64,000 nucleotides of DNA from positions 4,892,501 to 4,956,500 of the forward strand of contig NZ_CP125957.1 in NCBI RefSeq assembly GCF_030064125.1, written 5' to 3'. The DNA comes from Pseudomonas sp. G2-4. GTDB taxonomy: Bacteria > Pseudomonadota > Gammaproteobacteria > Pseudomonadales > Pseudomonadaceae. The notes under the pieces are model-generated. The model saw only the letters and a program-made list of their open reading frames with translations, searched no databases and was not told the DNA's origin. The position numbers and the translations under genes are program-made. This document shows, in pieces, positions 57,217 through 64,000 of the stretch. Position 1 is the stretch's first letter; each line of letters begins with the position of its first letter.

Positions 57217-58515
57217 TCAAGCCATCTGAATGATGGTCTGCATGATGGTGCTCTGGGTGGAGATGGTCTTGGCGTTCGCCTGGTAGTTGCTCTGGGCCTT
57301 GATCAGCTCGACCAGTTCGTTGGTCAGGTTGACGTTGGACTCTTCCAGGGAGTTGGAGACGATCGAACCCAGGGTGCCGGTTTCCGGGGCATCGTAGCCC
57401 GGGATGCCCGAGGCGAAGGTTTCCTTCCAGCTGGTGCCGCCTATCGGCTGCAGGCCTTGCTCGTTGGTGAAGCTGGCGAGCGCAAGCTGGCCGATCGGCT
57501 TGGTCTGGTTGTTGCTGAAGTTGGCCAGCAAGACACCGCTGCCGTCGATGGTCAGGTTGGTGATCTGGCCGGTGGCGTAACCGTTCTGGGCGGGAATCGA
57601 CCGCGCGGTGTCGGCGTTGAATTGGGTGGTATTGCCCATCGAGATCGTGATGGTTGGCGCGCTCGCGGCGCCGTTGGCGGCCCATACGCCGTTGGTTACG
57701 GTGCCTGGCACCCAGCCGGTCAGTACCAAATCGCTGCTGGTGGACGCCGGAGGGGTGGTGACCGAGGCTAACTTGCCGCTCGAATCGAAGTTCATGGTCG
57801 AAGGAATCGGCGCAGTCGCGCCTGTCGTAGTCGGCAAACTACCGTCCAGGTTACGACCATCGATCAAGGTGTAGACATTCCAGGTATTACCGGCAGTCTT
57901 GACCATGTACTGGTCCATGGAATGCTGGTTGCCCTGGGTGTCGTAGACCGGGGTGGTGAACTGCTTGGTAAAGGTGGCCGTATCAGTCGGGTTGAACGCT
58001 GCTGTGATCGCCGTCGCCGTCGAGTTCAGGTTGATCGTCGACGAAATCAGGCTGGTCGCACTCGGCGGCAGGTTGGAGGTGTCGATGCGCAGGTCGGTCA
58101 GGATCCCGTTCTGGATCTTGCCGTTGGCATCCACGCCATAGCCCTGCAGACGCGCAGTACCATCACTGTTGGTGACGTAACCTTCCTTGTCAGTCTTGAA
58201 GGTACCGGCACGGGTGTAGCTCAAGGAACCGTCGTTGCTCAGGACAAAGAAGCCGGAGCCCTGGATACCCATGTCCAGCACGTTGCCGGTGTTGTTGACG
58301 TCACCCTGGCTGAACTGCTGGGAAACGTTGGCCAGGCGTACGCCGTTACCAACGGTCTTGCTGCCCGAACCCAGCTTGGTGGCCGAGTAGACGTCTTCGA
58401 ATTCCGCGCGGGACGATTTGAAACCGGTGGTCGCCACGTTGGCGATGTTGTTGCCGGTCACGTCCAGCTGTTTGTTGGCTGCATAGAGACCGCTAAGGCC
58501 GATATTGAAAGACAT
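57217..58515 (-). CDS. flgE: Flagellar hook protein FlgE
   Basis: FlgE polymerises into the hook that joins the flagellar rod and filament. The 432-residue product begins with the conserved axial-protein start SFNIGLSGLYAANKQLDVTGNNIANVATTGFKSSRAEFEDVY and ends with the matching C-terminal helix SLEESNVNLTNELVELIKAQSNYQANAKTISTQSTIMQTIIQ. The middle is a variable, threonine- and serine-rich surface domain. ATG 58515 has GGAGTG upstream. It is the last gene of flgBCDE here; flgF does not follow. Confidence 0.97.
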   Translation of the reverse strand: MSFNIGLSGLYAANKQLDVTGNNIANVATTGFKSSRAEFEDVYSATKLGSGSKTVGNGVRLANVSQQFSQGDVNNTGNVLDMGIQGSGFFVLSNDGSLSYTRAGTFKTDKEGYVTNSDGTARLQGYGVDANGKIQNGILTDLRIDTSNLPPSATSLISSTINLNSTATAITAAFNPTDTATFTKQFTTPVYDTQGNQHSMDQYMVKTAGNTWNVYTLIDGRNLDGSLPTTTGATAPIPSTMNFDSSGKLASVTTPPASTSSDLVLTGWVPGTVTNGVWAANGAASAPTITISMGNTTQFNADTARSIPAQNGYATGQITNLTIDGSGVLLANFSNNQTKPIGQLALASFTNEQGLQPIGGTSWKETFASGIPGYDAPETGTLGSIVSNSLEESNVNLTNELVELIKAQSNYQANAKTISTQSTIMQTIIQMA

Positions 58516-58546
58516 ATTGCACTCCTTTTTGCCGGGTTAGTCGGCT

Positions 58547-59269
58547 CTACATACCAATAGTTTGTACTTTGGACAGGGCAATGCTGCCCAGCCCGGCGAG
58601 GTTGAGCATCAGCTCGCCCCCTGTCTGACTGATCGTCACACTGCTGACGGTGGCCGGCAGGTTGGTGATCAGCGATGTCGCCTTGCCGTCAATCGTGGTC
58701 GAGGCAGCGAATGTGTAAGTGCCCGACTCGACCGTCGTGCCCGCGTCGTTCTTGCCGTCCCAGATGAAAGCGGAATTGCCGGCGTTCTGGCTGCCCAAGT
58801 CGATGGTGCGAACGGTCTTGCCGTCCTTGTCCACGATCTTGACCGCTACGGAGGACACTGATGTCGGTACGATGACCGTGCCGTTGAGGCTCTTGGAGGT
58901 ATCGACCACGGCTTTGTCGCCTGGGGCGATGACCGAGCGACCTACCAGTGACGAGGCCTGCAAGGCCTGGGACGAGTTGTAGTTGCCGGCGATACCGCTC
59001 ACGGTCTCGTTGAGGGTGGTGATGCCTTCCAGGCTGCTGAACTGCGCCAGCTGGGCCACGAACTCGCCGTTATCCTGCGGCTCCAGCGGGTTCTGGTTTT
59101 TCAGCTGGGTAACGAGCAATTGCAAGAACGCATCCTTGCCCAGCTCCTTTTTTCCGCTCGCCGCCCCCGTCACCGTGGCCAGGCTGTCGGAGGTGGTGTT
59201 GGTCTTGACCGAGGAGTTGGCCAGAACCTCGTTGAGGCTCAAACCGCTGGTAGTGTTGGTAACGCTCAT
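58547..59269 (-). CDS. flgD: Flagellar hook cap / assembly protein FlgD
   Basis: FlgD caps the growing hook and is needed for FlgE to assemble; it is absent from the finished flagellum. The 240-residue product has the conserved N-terminal region GKDAFLQLLVTQLKNQNPLEPQDNGEFVAQLAQFSSLEGI and a C-terminal part with the FlgD Ig-like/Tudor domains (FIWDGKNDAGTTVESGTYTF). It lies between flgC and flgE with short gaps. Confidence 0.96.
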   Translation of the reverse strand: MSVTNTTSGLSLNEVLANSSVKTNTTSDSLATVTGAASGKKELGKDAFLQLLVTQLKNQNPLEPQDNGEFVAQLAQFSSLEGITTLNETVSGIAGNYNSSQALQASSLVGRSVIAPGDKAVVDTSKSLNGTVIVPTSVSSVAVKIVDKDGKTVRTIDLGSQNAGNSAFIWDGKNDAGTTVESGTYTFAASTTIDGKATSLITNLPATVSSVTISQTGGELMLNLAGLGSIALSKVQTIGM

Positions 59270-59284
59270 GTGACTCGCCCCTTA

Positions 59285-59728
59285 TCACTGACCGAGGGTC
59301 AGGACCTTCTGCATCATGGTTTTGGCGGTGTTCATCATCTCGACGTTGGTCTGGAACGAACGACTGGCGGAAATCATGTCGGCCATTTCTTCGACGACGT
59401 TGACGTTCGGGTAGTAGACGTAGCCCTTGGCGTCAGCGGCCGGATGGTTCGGCTCGTAACGTGCGTCGAGGTTGCTCTGGTCTTCGACCACGCCGAGTAC
59501 CTGTACACCCTGGCCAGCGGCGTCCTGGTCCTGGAACAACGAGTCGCTGCCACCGGTCTGCCCGCCCTGGTACATGGTGGCAAACACCGGGTGGCGGGCA
59601 CGGTAGGTCTGGTCGATGCTCGACGAAACGGTCTCGGCGTTGGCGATGTTACTGGCGACGGTGTTCAGGCGAGTGGTCTGGGCACTCATGGCACTGCCGG
59701 CAATGTTGAATACGCTCGCGATCGACAT
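59285..59728 (-). CDS. flgC: Flagellar proximal rod protein FlgC
   Basis: FlgC is one of the proximal rod proteins of the flagellar basal body. The 147-residue product has the axial-family start MSIASVFNIAGSAMSAQTTRLNTVASNIANAETVSSS and the end MADMISASRSFQTNVEMMNTAKTMMQKVLTLGQ. The middle contains GVQVLGVVEDQSNLDARYEPNHPAADAKGYVYYPNVNVVEE, as in FlgC. Its start is 3 bp after the flgB stop. Confidence 0.97.
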   Translation of the reverse strand: MSIASVFNIAGSAMSAQTTRLNTVASNIANAETVSSSIDQTYRARHPVFATMYQGGQTGGSDSLFQDQDAAGQGVQVLGVVEDQSNLDARYEPNHPAADAKGYVYYPNVNVVEEMADMISASRSFQTNVEMMNTAKTMMQKVLTLGQ

Positions 59729-59731
59729 GGC

Positions 59732-60139
59732 TTACTCTCCGCGCAGGGCCGATACCAGCCCTTTGAACTTGCTGTTGAGCAGGGTGAAGCTGGCCTGGAA
59801 GTTCACGGAGTTTTCCGCGTAGTTGGACTGTTCCAGTTGAGCGTCCACAGTGTTCTGGTCGATCGAGGGCTGCATCGGCGTGCGATACATCAGCGATTCG
59901 TCGCCACTGCCCAGGCCTTCGGCTTCGATATGACGGCTGTTGGTCATGTTCAGGGCGAAGTGGCCGTTCTTGGTCTTCTCGCTTTGCTCGGCGAGCACTT
60001 TGGAGAAGTCCAGGTCCCGAGCCTTGTAGTTCGGGGTATCGGCGTTGGCGATGTTGTTGGCCAGGACTTCGGCACGCTGGGCGCGGAAGCTCAGGGCCTG
60101 TTCGTGGATACCGAGCGCTTTATCGAAGCTGATGCTCAT
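59732..60139 (-). CDS. flgB: Flagellar proximal rod protein FlgB
   Basis: FlgB forms part of the proximal rod next to the MS ring. The 135-residue product starts at ATG 60139 (MSISFDKALGIHEQALSFRAQRAEVLANNIANADTPNYKARD) and ends YAENSVNFQASFTLLNSKFKGLVSALRGE. A longer open frame upstream is rejected because it crosses the RpoN promoter, terminators and a REPIN. It is the first gene of the flgBCDE operon, driven by the RpoN promoter at 60184-60198. Confidence 0.97.
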   Translation of the reverse strand: MSISFDKALGIHEQALSFRAQRAEVLANNIANADTPNYKARDLDFSKVLAEQSEKTKNGHFALNMTNSRHIEAEGLGSGDESLMYRTPMQPSIDQNTVDAQLEQSNYAENSVNFQASFTLLNSKFKGLVSALRGE

Positions 60140-60183
60140 GTCGGAAACCTTTGGGTGACCAGAATTTACGTACGATGAACTTA

Positions 60184-60198
60184 GCAAGCGGCGTGCCA
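60184..60198 (-). promoter_or_regulatory. RpoN (-24/-12) promoter of flgBCDE
   Basis: The minus strand reads TGGCACG-CCGC-TTGC, a perfect sigma54 consensus, 45 bp before the flgB start. In Pseudomonas such class III rod/hook promoters depend on RpoN with FleQ/FleR. Confidence 0.92.
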
Positions 60199-60203
60199 CT
60201 TTG

Positions 60204-60223
60204 AAAAACCCCGTAAACCGGGG
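60204..60223 (-). terminator. Terminator just upstream of the flgB promoter
   Basis: CCCCG and CGGGG pair around a 5-nt loop and are followed on the minus strand by TTTTTC. It lies between cheR and the flgB RpoN promoter and would stop read-through into flgB. Confidence 0.65.
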
Positions 60224-60252
60224 CTTTGCGGGCATCGGCAACGCGGCAATGC

Positions 60253-60294
60253 CAGAAAAGCGGCAATCGGCTTCCGCTGGCTGCCGCTTTTCTG
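60253..60294. repeat. Perfect 13-bp inverted repeat between cheR and flgB
   Basis: CAGAAAAGCGGCA (60253-60265) and TGCCGCTTTTCTG (60282-60294) are exact inverses around a 16-nt loop. It is unlike the REP families. Confidence 0.7.
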
Positions 60295-60323
60295 CCGCTT
60301 GTGTGGGACAAATGCCACTCCAC

Positions 60324-60413
60324 TGTGGGAGCGAGCTTGCTCGCGATGGCGGTGTGTCAGCTTGCATTGATGTTGCAGGTGCCTGCGCTATCGCGAGCAA
60401 GCTCGCTCCCACA
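60324..60413. repeat. REPIN, family A, between cheR and flgB
   Basis: Two inverted family A REPs with cttg/caag centres are separated by about 43 bp. Confidence 0.92.
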
Positions 60414-60446
60414 TTTGATTGGGGGAATCTGGATAAAAAGCACGCC

Positions 60447-60484
60447 AAAAAAAAACGGGAGCCCCTGAGGACTCCCGTTTTTTG
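60447..60484 (-). terminator. Rho-independent terminator of cheV-cheR
   Basis: AAAACGGGAG and CTCCCGTTTT pair around a short loop; the minus strand then reads TTTTTTTTTGG, 15 bp past the cheR stop. Confidence 0.93.
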
Positions 60485-60498
60485 ACAACCTCTGCGAA

Positions 60499-61326
60499 TC
60501 ACTTCGCCTGATAGATGATCCCCGGACTGCACTGGACCATCTGGTAATGATCCGGCAAACCGTTCAACGCCTCGGAGGCACCAAGGAACAGGTAGCCGCC
60601 AGGCTTGAGGGTGCTGTGGATACGCAGCAGGATGTCTTTCTTCACCTCGGCGGAAAAGTAGATCAGCACGTTGCGGCAGAAGACGATGTCGAACTTGCCC
60701 AGGCTGGCATAGCTGTCCAGCAGGTTGAACGAGCGGAATTCCACACGGCTCTTGATCGGTGCCTTGACCACCCAGCGTCCCGGCCCTTTCGGATCGAAGT
60801 AACGTTGCAGACGATCAGGCGACAAGCCGCGGCCGATGGCCAGGCTGTCGTACTCGCCGGTCTTGCAGTTATTGAGCATGGTTCCGGACAGGTCGGTGGC
60901 GACGATTTGCACGCCGCCTTTCAACTGGCCGATGTTGGTCCGCTCGAACTCGTCGATGCTCATCGACAGCGAATAGGGTTCCTGCCCCGAGGAACAGGCC
61001 GCCGACCAGATCCGCAGGCGTTGACCCGGGCTAGCCTTGATGGCCGCCGGCAACACTCTGTTCTTCAACACCTCGAACGGATAGGTGTCACGAAACCACA
61101 AGGTTTCGTTGGTGGTCATGGCGTCCACCACCATCTCGCGCAGACCGCTGCGCGGCTGGGTCTGGATACGCTGCACCAGTTCGCCCAACGATTTAAGGCC
61201 CTGTTGCTCCATCAATTTATTGAGACGGCTCGACACCAGGTATTGCTTGTTTTCACCAAGCAAAATGCCACAGGCTTTTTCCAGGAAGACCCGGAACTGT
61301 TCGAAATCCAAATTACCCGTAGACAA
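60499..61326 (-). CDS. cheR: Chemotaxis protein methyltransferase CheR
   Basis: CheR methylates glutamates of chemoreceptors with S-adenosylmethionine, in the adaptation arm of chemotaxis. Start TTG 61326 (MSTGNLDFEQFRVFLEKACGI) has AGAGG 6 bases upstream and gives 275 residues; an ATG at 61365 is possible but without a ribosome site. Motifs are MTTNETLWFRDTYPFEVLKN, RIWSAACSSGQEPYSLSM, ATDLSGTML and FDIVFCRNVLIYFSAEVKK. It follows cheV and precedes flgB, the usual Pseudomonas order. Confidence 0.95.
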   Translation of the reverse strand: MSTGNLDFEQFRVFLEKACGILLGENKQYLVSSRLNKLMEQQGLKSLGELVQRIQTQPRSGLREMVVDAMTTNETLWFRDTYPFEVLKNRVLPAAIKASPGQRLRIWSAACSSGQEPYSLSMSIDEFERTNIGQLKGGVQIVATDLSGTMLNNCKTGEYDSLAIGRGLSPDRLQRYFDPKGPGRWVVKAPIKSRVEFRSFNLLDSYASLGKFDIVFCRNVLIYFSAEVKKDILLRIHSTLKPGGYLFLGASEALNGLPDHYQMVQCSPGIIYQAK

Positions 61327-61379
61327 AATACCGCCTCTTTCATTGTGTTGACTTGCCGGGCGCACAGCGCGCCCGACCT

Positions 61380-62306
61380 TTATTCTGCTGCCTTGATCCG
61401 GTCGACGACCCGGGAAGCCAAGTCATCGGGCCGGAACTTGGCCAGGAAATCATCGGCACCGACCTTCTTGACCATCGCCTGGTTGAAAACCCCCGACAAT
61501 GAAGTGTGCAAGATGATATGCAATTTCTGCATACGCGGGTCGCTGCGGATTTCCGAGGTCAGGGTATACCCGTCCATCTCCGGCATCTCGATGTCGGAGA
61601 TCATCATCAGGAACTCCTCTTCCGGCTTCTTGCCTTCATCGGCCATCGCGCGCAGGTAATCCAGCGCCTGCCGTCCATCGTTCAGTGCAACCACTTCGAC
61701 GCCGATCGTCTGTAGACACCGGGTGACCTGCTTACGTGCCACCGAAGAATCATCGACGGTCAGTACCCGCAGCGAAATCGCCTTGTGCTGGGTTTCAGCA
61801 TCCACCACCCCCACGGAAATCGTCTCCGTGGTCGGCGCCACTTCGGCGAGGATTTTCTCCACGTCGATGATTTCCACCAACTGGTTATCGACCCGGGTCA
61901 CCGCCGTCAGGTAGTGATCGCGACCAGTGCCCTTGGGAGGTGGATGGATCTCTTCCCAGTTCATGTTGACGATCCGCTCCACCGAGCGAACCAGGAAACC
62001 CTGGGTCTTGGTGTTGTACTCGGTGATGATCACGAACGGATTGCTCTGGTCCAGCAGTCGACCGGAACCGGTCGCCATGGCCAGGTCGAGGATCGGGATA
62101 GTCGCCCCCCGGATATTCGCTACGCCGCACACGACGGGATTGGACTTGGGCATCAGGGTCAGCTTAGGACATTGCAGCACCTCGCGGACCTTGAATACGT
62201 TAATTCCATACAATTGCTGCCCATCGAGACGGAACAGCAACAGCTCCAGGCGATTCTGACCGACCAGCTGTGTACGCTGGTTTACCGAGTCCATTACTCC
62301 CGCCAT
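61380..62306 (-). CDS. cheV: Chemotaxis coupling protein CheV
   Basis: CheV joins a CheW-like coupling domain to a receiver domain and links receptors to CheA, with adaptation through phosphorylation. The 308-residue product starts at ATG 62306 behind AGGAG. The CheW domain spans residues ~20-165 (LLLFRLDGQQLYGINVFKVREVLQ, VCGVANIRGATIPILDLA), and the receiver carries the aspartate in FLMMISDIEMPEMDGYTLTSEIR and the lysine in GADDFLAKFRPDDLA. It is divergent from flgA and followed by cheR. Confidence 0.96.
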   Translation of the reverse strand: MAGVMDSVNQRTQLVGQNRLELLLFRLDGQQLYGINVFKVREVLQCPKLTLMPKSNPVVCGVANIRGATIPILDLAMATGSGRLLDQSNPFVIITEYNTKTQGFLVRSVERIVNMNWEEIHPPPKGTGRDHYLTAVTRVDNQLVEIIDVEKILAEVAPTTETISVGVVDAETQHKAISLRVLTVDDSSVARKQVTRCLQTIGVEVVALNDGRQALDYLRAMADEGKKPEEEFLMMISDIEMPEMDGYTLTSEIRSDPRMQKLHIILHTSLSGVFNQAMVKKVGADDFLAKFRPDDLASRVVDRIKAAE

Positions 62307-62357
62307 GCCCTGACTCCTACCTAACGCTAATGTGTCCGACGCGCATTCATCACTAAA

Positions 62358-62372
62358 CGGCACGGGGCTTGC
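62358..62372 (+). promoter_or_regulatory. RpoN (-24/-12) promoter of flgA
   Basis: CGGCACG-GGGC-TTGC has the sigma54 -24 GG and -12 GC with correct spacing. The expected start point (~62384) is one base before the flgA ATG, so the message may lack a leader. Confidence 0.75.
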
Positions 62373-62384
62373 TATTCAACCGGC

Positions 62385-63149
62385 ATGAACGCACAAACGA
62401 CATTTTCTCGACGCCTGAACACTCACTGCCGCCATTGGCTCGGTGCACTGTTGGCTGTCTGCCTGTTCACTTCGGGCGGTCCTGCCCTTGCGGCTGTTCC
62501 GGTTACCTTGCCTGATCTCCTTATCGGCGTCACTCAGGGCTTTCTTGAATTCACCGTAGAAGACTATCTGGCTACCAGTCAAACCGAAGGTCGCTACGAA
62601 ATCGAAGTCAATCAACTCGACCCGCGCCTGCGCATGCCAATGTGCGACAAGGAATTGACTGCGTCGCTGGAGAGCCCGGCCAGGCCCCTGGGCCGAGTCA
62701 CAGTGAAGGTTCGTTGCGACAGCGCCGCGCCCTGGACGGTGTTCGTGCCCGCTCAAGTGCGCCTGTTCCGCGAAATTGTCACTACCACCCGTCCGCTCAA
62801 GCGAGCCGGGATTGTCGAGCCTCAGGACGTAATGCTGCGGGAACGGGACATCAGCCAGATCACCCAGGGCTTCCTGACCTCCGTCGATCAGGCTATCGGA
62901 CAGAAACTTGTCCGACCAATGGTCGCCGATCAGATCGTTACCCTGGTGCACCTGGAACAGGCCGAAGTGATCCGCAAGGGCGACCAAGTGGTCATCACCG
63001 CCCGCAGCGGGACCTTGGCCGTGCGGATGCCGGGCGAAGCCCTGTCCAAAGGCGGCATGCATGAACAGATCCGGGTAAAAAACCTCAATTCCCAACGCGT
63101 TATCAAAGCGCAGGTAATAGCCCCTGGCCAGGTGGAAGTGGCTATGTAG
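62385..63149 (+). CDS. flgA: Flagellar P-ring assembly chaperone FlgA
   Basis: FlgA helps the P-ring protein FlgI assemble in the periplasm. The 254-residue product has a Sec signal (HWLGALLAVCLFTSGGPALAAVP) and a C-terminal SAF-like domain with TTTRPLKRAGIVEPQDVMLRERDISQITQGFLTSVDQAIG, VTLVHLEQAEVIRKGDQVVITARSGTLAVRMPGEALSKGGMHEQIRVKNLNSQRVIKAQV, typical of FlgA. The start is placed at ATG 62385 although the RpoN promoter lies only 12 bp upstream. Confidence 0.94.
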   Translation: MNAQTTFSRRLNTHCRHWLGALLAVCLFTSGGPALAAVPVTLPDLLIGVTQGFLEFTVEDYLATSQTEGRYEIEVNQLDPRLRMPMCDKELTASLESPARPLGRVTVKVRCDSAAPWTVFVPAQVRLFREIVTTTRPLKRAGIVEPQDVMLRERDISQITQGFLTSVDQAIGQKLVRPMVADQIVTLVHLEQAEVIRKGDQVVITARSGTLAVRMPGEALSKGGMHEQIRVKNLNSQRVIKAQVIAPGQVEVAM

Positions 63150-63259
63150 CGATCGGGTAGAAATGGGCAGAGAGCTGGCGCTTGACCCGGGTGTTCCCTA
63201 GACTGTGCCTTACACAAAGGCAAGCGCAGACGTGCGCACGTTCATTGAATAAATGAGCC

Positions 63260-63286
63260 TAAAGTTTTTTTGGGGATGGCCGAAAA
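63260..63286 (+). promoter_or_regulatory. FliA (sigma28) promoter of flgMN
   Basis: TAAAGTTT (63260-63267) and GCCGAAAA (63279-63286) are exactly 11 bp apart, near-perfect to TAAAGTTT-N11-GCCGATAA. It lies 36 bp before flgM. Confidence 0.92.
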
Positions 63287-63322
63287 CATGGCAAGCGTCC
63301 AAATACCCAGAGGTTTTTTACC

Positions 63323-63637
63323 ATGGTCATCGATTTCAATCGTCTAAACAGCTCTTCACCATTGACAGGCACTACGCGTCCCAAGGCCAGCCAGGAAACT
63401 GCCGAAGCCGACAAGTCCGTACCGGTCGAAAAGGCCAGCACTGTCAACAACGGGGAGTCGGTACACCTCAGCAATGAGGCTCAGCAGTTGCAGAAGGTCA
63501 CTGACAAGCTGCGCGATCAACCTGTCGTCGACAACGCCCGCGTGGCCGAGTTGAAAGCAGCAATCGCCGATGGCAGCTATACAGTCGATAGCAACCGCGT
63601 AGCCAGCAAACTGCTCAACTTCGAAGCCCAGCGCTAG
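63323..63637 (+). CDS. flgM: Anti-sigma-28 factor FlgM
   Basis: FlgM binds FliA and holds back late flagellar genes until the hook is complete, when FlgM is exported. The 104-residue product ([17 protein letters not shown]...) is disordered in its first half and has the FliA-binding C-terminal part [63 protein letters not shown] lies upstream of the ATG. The FliA promoter before it makes a feedback loop with its own target. Confidence 0.96.
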   Translation: MVIDFNRLNSSSPLTGTTRPKASQETAEADKSVPVEKASTVNNGESVHLSNEAQQLQKVTDKLRDQPVVDNARVAELKAAIADGSYTVDSNRVASKLLNFEAQR

Positions 63638-63684
63638 GCCAACGCCAGCGCCAGGCTTTTGGACGCTAAGACCCAAGGCCAGCC

Positions 63685-64000
63685 ATGCACGACACTAATT
63701 TATTGCAACTGATTACCGACGACTTCGCTCCTGCGCAACAATTGCTGGAGTTGTTGCGGGCCGAATCACTGGCACTGCACGGTCGCGACATGCCCCTGCT
63801 GGAAACTATTCTGGCGCAGAAACAGGCATTGATCATTTTGCTCGATCAGCATGGCCGCAAGCGCAGCGAGATCCTCGCCAGCCTCAACCTGCCCGCCAAT
63901 AACAGCGGCCTTGAACAACTGGCCAGCCAGTCATCGGTTGGCGACCAACTGTTGTCCCAGAGCCAGGTGCTTAATGACCTGCTCGCCCAGTGCCAGGCCG
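63685..64000 (+). CDS. flgN: Flagellar export chaperone FlgN (partial, runs off window)
   Basis: The reading frame starts at ATG 63685 (MHDTNLLQLITDDFAPAQQLLELL) with AAGG upstream and stays open to the right edge, showing 105 residues. It is an all-helical, glutamine- and leucine-rich protein, as expected of FlgN, the export chaperone of hook-filament junction proteins FlgK and FlgL. Its place 47 bp after flgM supports the call. Confidence 0.9.
   Translation, partial: MHDTNLLQLITDDFAPAQQLLELLRAESLALHGRDMPLLETILAQKQALIILLDQHGRKRSEILASLNLPANNSGLEQLASQSSVGDQLLSQSQVLNDLLAQCQA

Noticed and set aside
60140..60532. A 131-residue N-terminal extension of FlgB
   Set aside because: It would cross the cheR terminator, a REPIN, a second terminator and the RpoN promoter; FlgB starts at MSISFDKAL.
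63253..63477. A 74-codon frame starting before flgM in another phase
   Set aside because: It overlaps the FliA promoter and flgM, and has no ribosome site or family.

Overview
The window looks like chromosomal DNA of a Pseudomonas from the fluorescens/putida complex. The evidence is a GacS hybrid kinase with the expected phospho-residue spacing (H294, D717), an oprH-phoP-phoQ operon, a two-ATP-cone NrdA, a flgBCDE/cheRV/flgA/flgMN block, RpoN- and FliA-type flagellar promoters, an aerobic-type cobalamin operon with BluB, and 20 REP/REPIN elements of two families. The gene blocks resemble the order I remember from P. putida KT2440. No phage, plasmid, CRISPR array, insertion sequence, tRNA or rRNA was seen.

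Layout: 1-4.9 kb is an accessory-looking patch with two related Ig-like/beta-sandwich proteins (one cut by the window edge) on either side of a classical autotransporter; its G+C looks lower than its surroundings. 5.1-14.4 kb is a ten-gene adenosylcobalamin operon on the minus strand (cobO-cobB-bluB-cbiB-cobD-cobQ-cobU-cobT-cobC-cobS). It has a sigma70-like promoter, a cobalamin riboswitch and a rho-independent terminator; almost all genes overlap, and two REPINs have inserted, one of them inside the cobB reading frame. 14.5-21.4 kb holds an unknown gene, a sorbosone-dehydrogenase-like lipoprotein, two NlpC/P60 hydrolases, hda, an AI-2E/PerM-type permease and a DUF2066 protein. 21.8-24.8 kb holds purM-purN-DUF3108 and a 64-residue protein. 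24.9-31.1 kb is DUF2058-mazG-relA-rlmD-cysM (minus strand), followed by the divergent gacS and ldhA.

35.4-42 kb carries small conserved genes (zinc-ribbon-like protein, META lipoprotein, TlpA-like thioredoxin lipoprotein, arsC-wrbA-DUF2069, a Tag-family DNA glycosylase, ttcA, a Yip1 protein, sprT), then a CaiB-type CoA transferase, an RpoN-driven dctA and an AraC regulator with a striking pair of palindromes in front. 46-49.8 kb is phoQ-phoP-oprH, with four PhoP half-sites at exact 11-bp spacing, and a divergent dienelactone hydrolase. 50-57 kb is a phosphopantetheinyl transferase, rstAB and nrdA with candidate NrdR and DnaA sites. 57.2-64 kb is the flagellar hook/rod operon flgBCDE, cheR, cheV, and divergent flgA and flgMN (flgN cut by the window edge).

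The most unusual items are the REPIN that encodes the last ~24 residues of CobB while keeping the stop/start overlap with bluB, the junction where nrdA (without nrdB) faces flgE (without flgF) across the only REPIN with mismatched arms, the paired palindromes before the AraC gene, and two nearly identical ~126-bp long-form REP elements 3 kb apart. No complete new multi-gene system can be claimed from the sequence alone.
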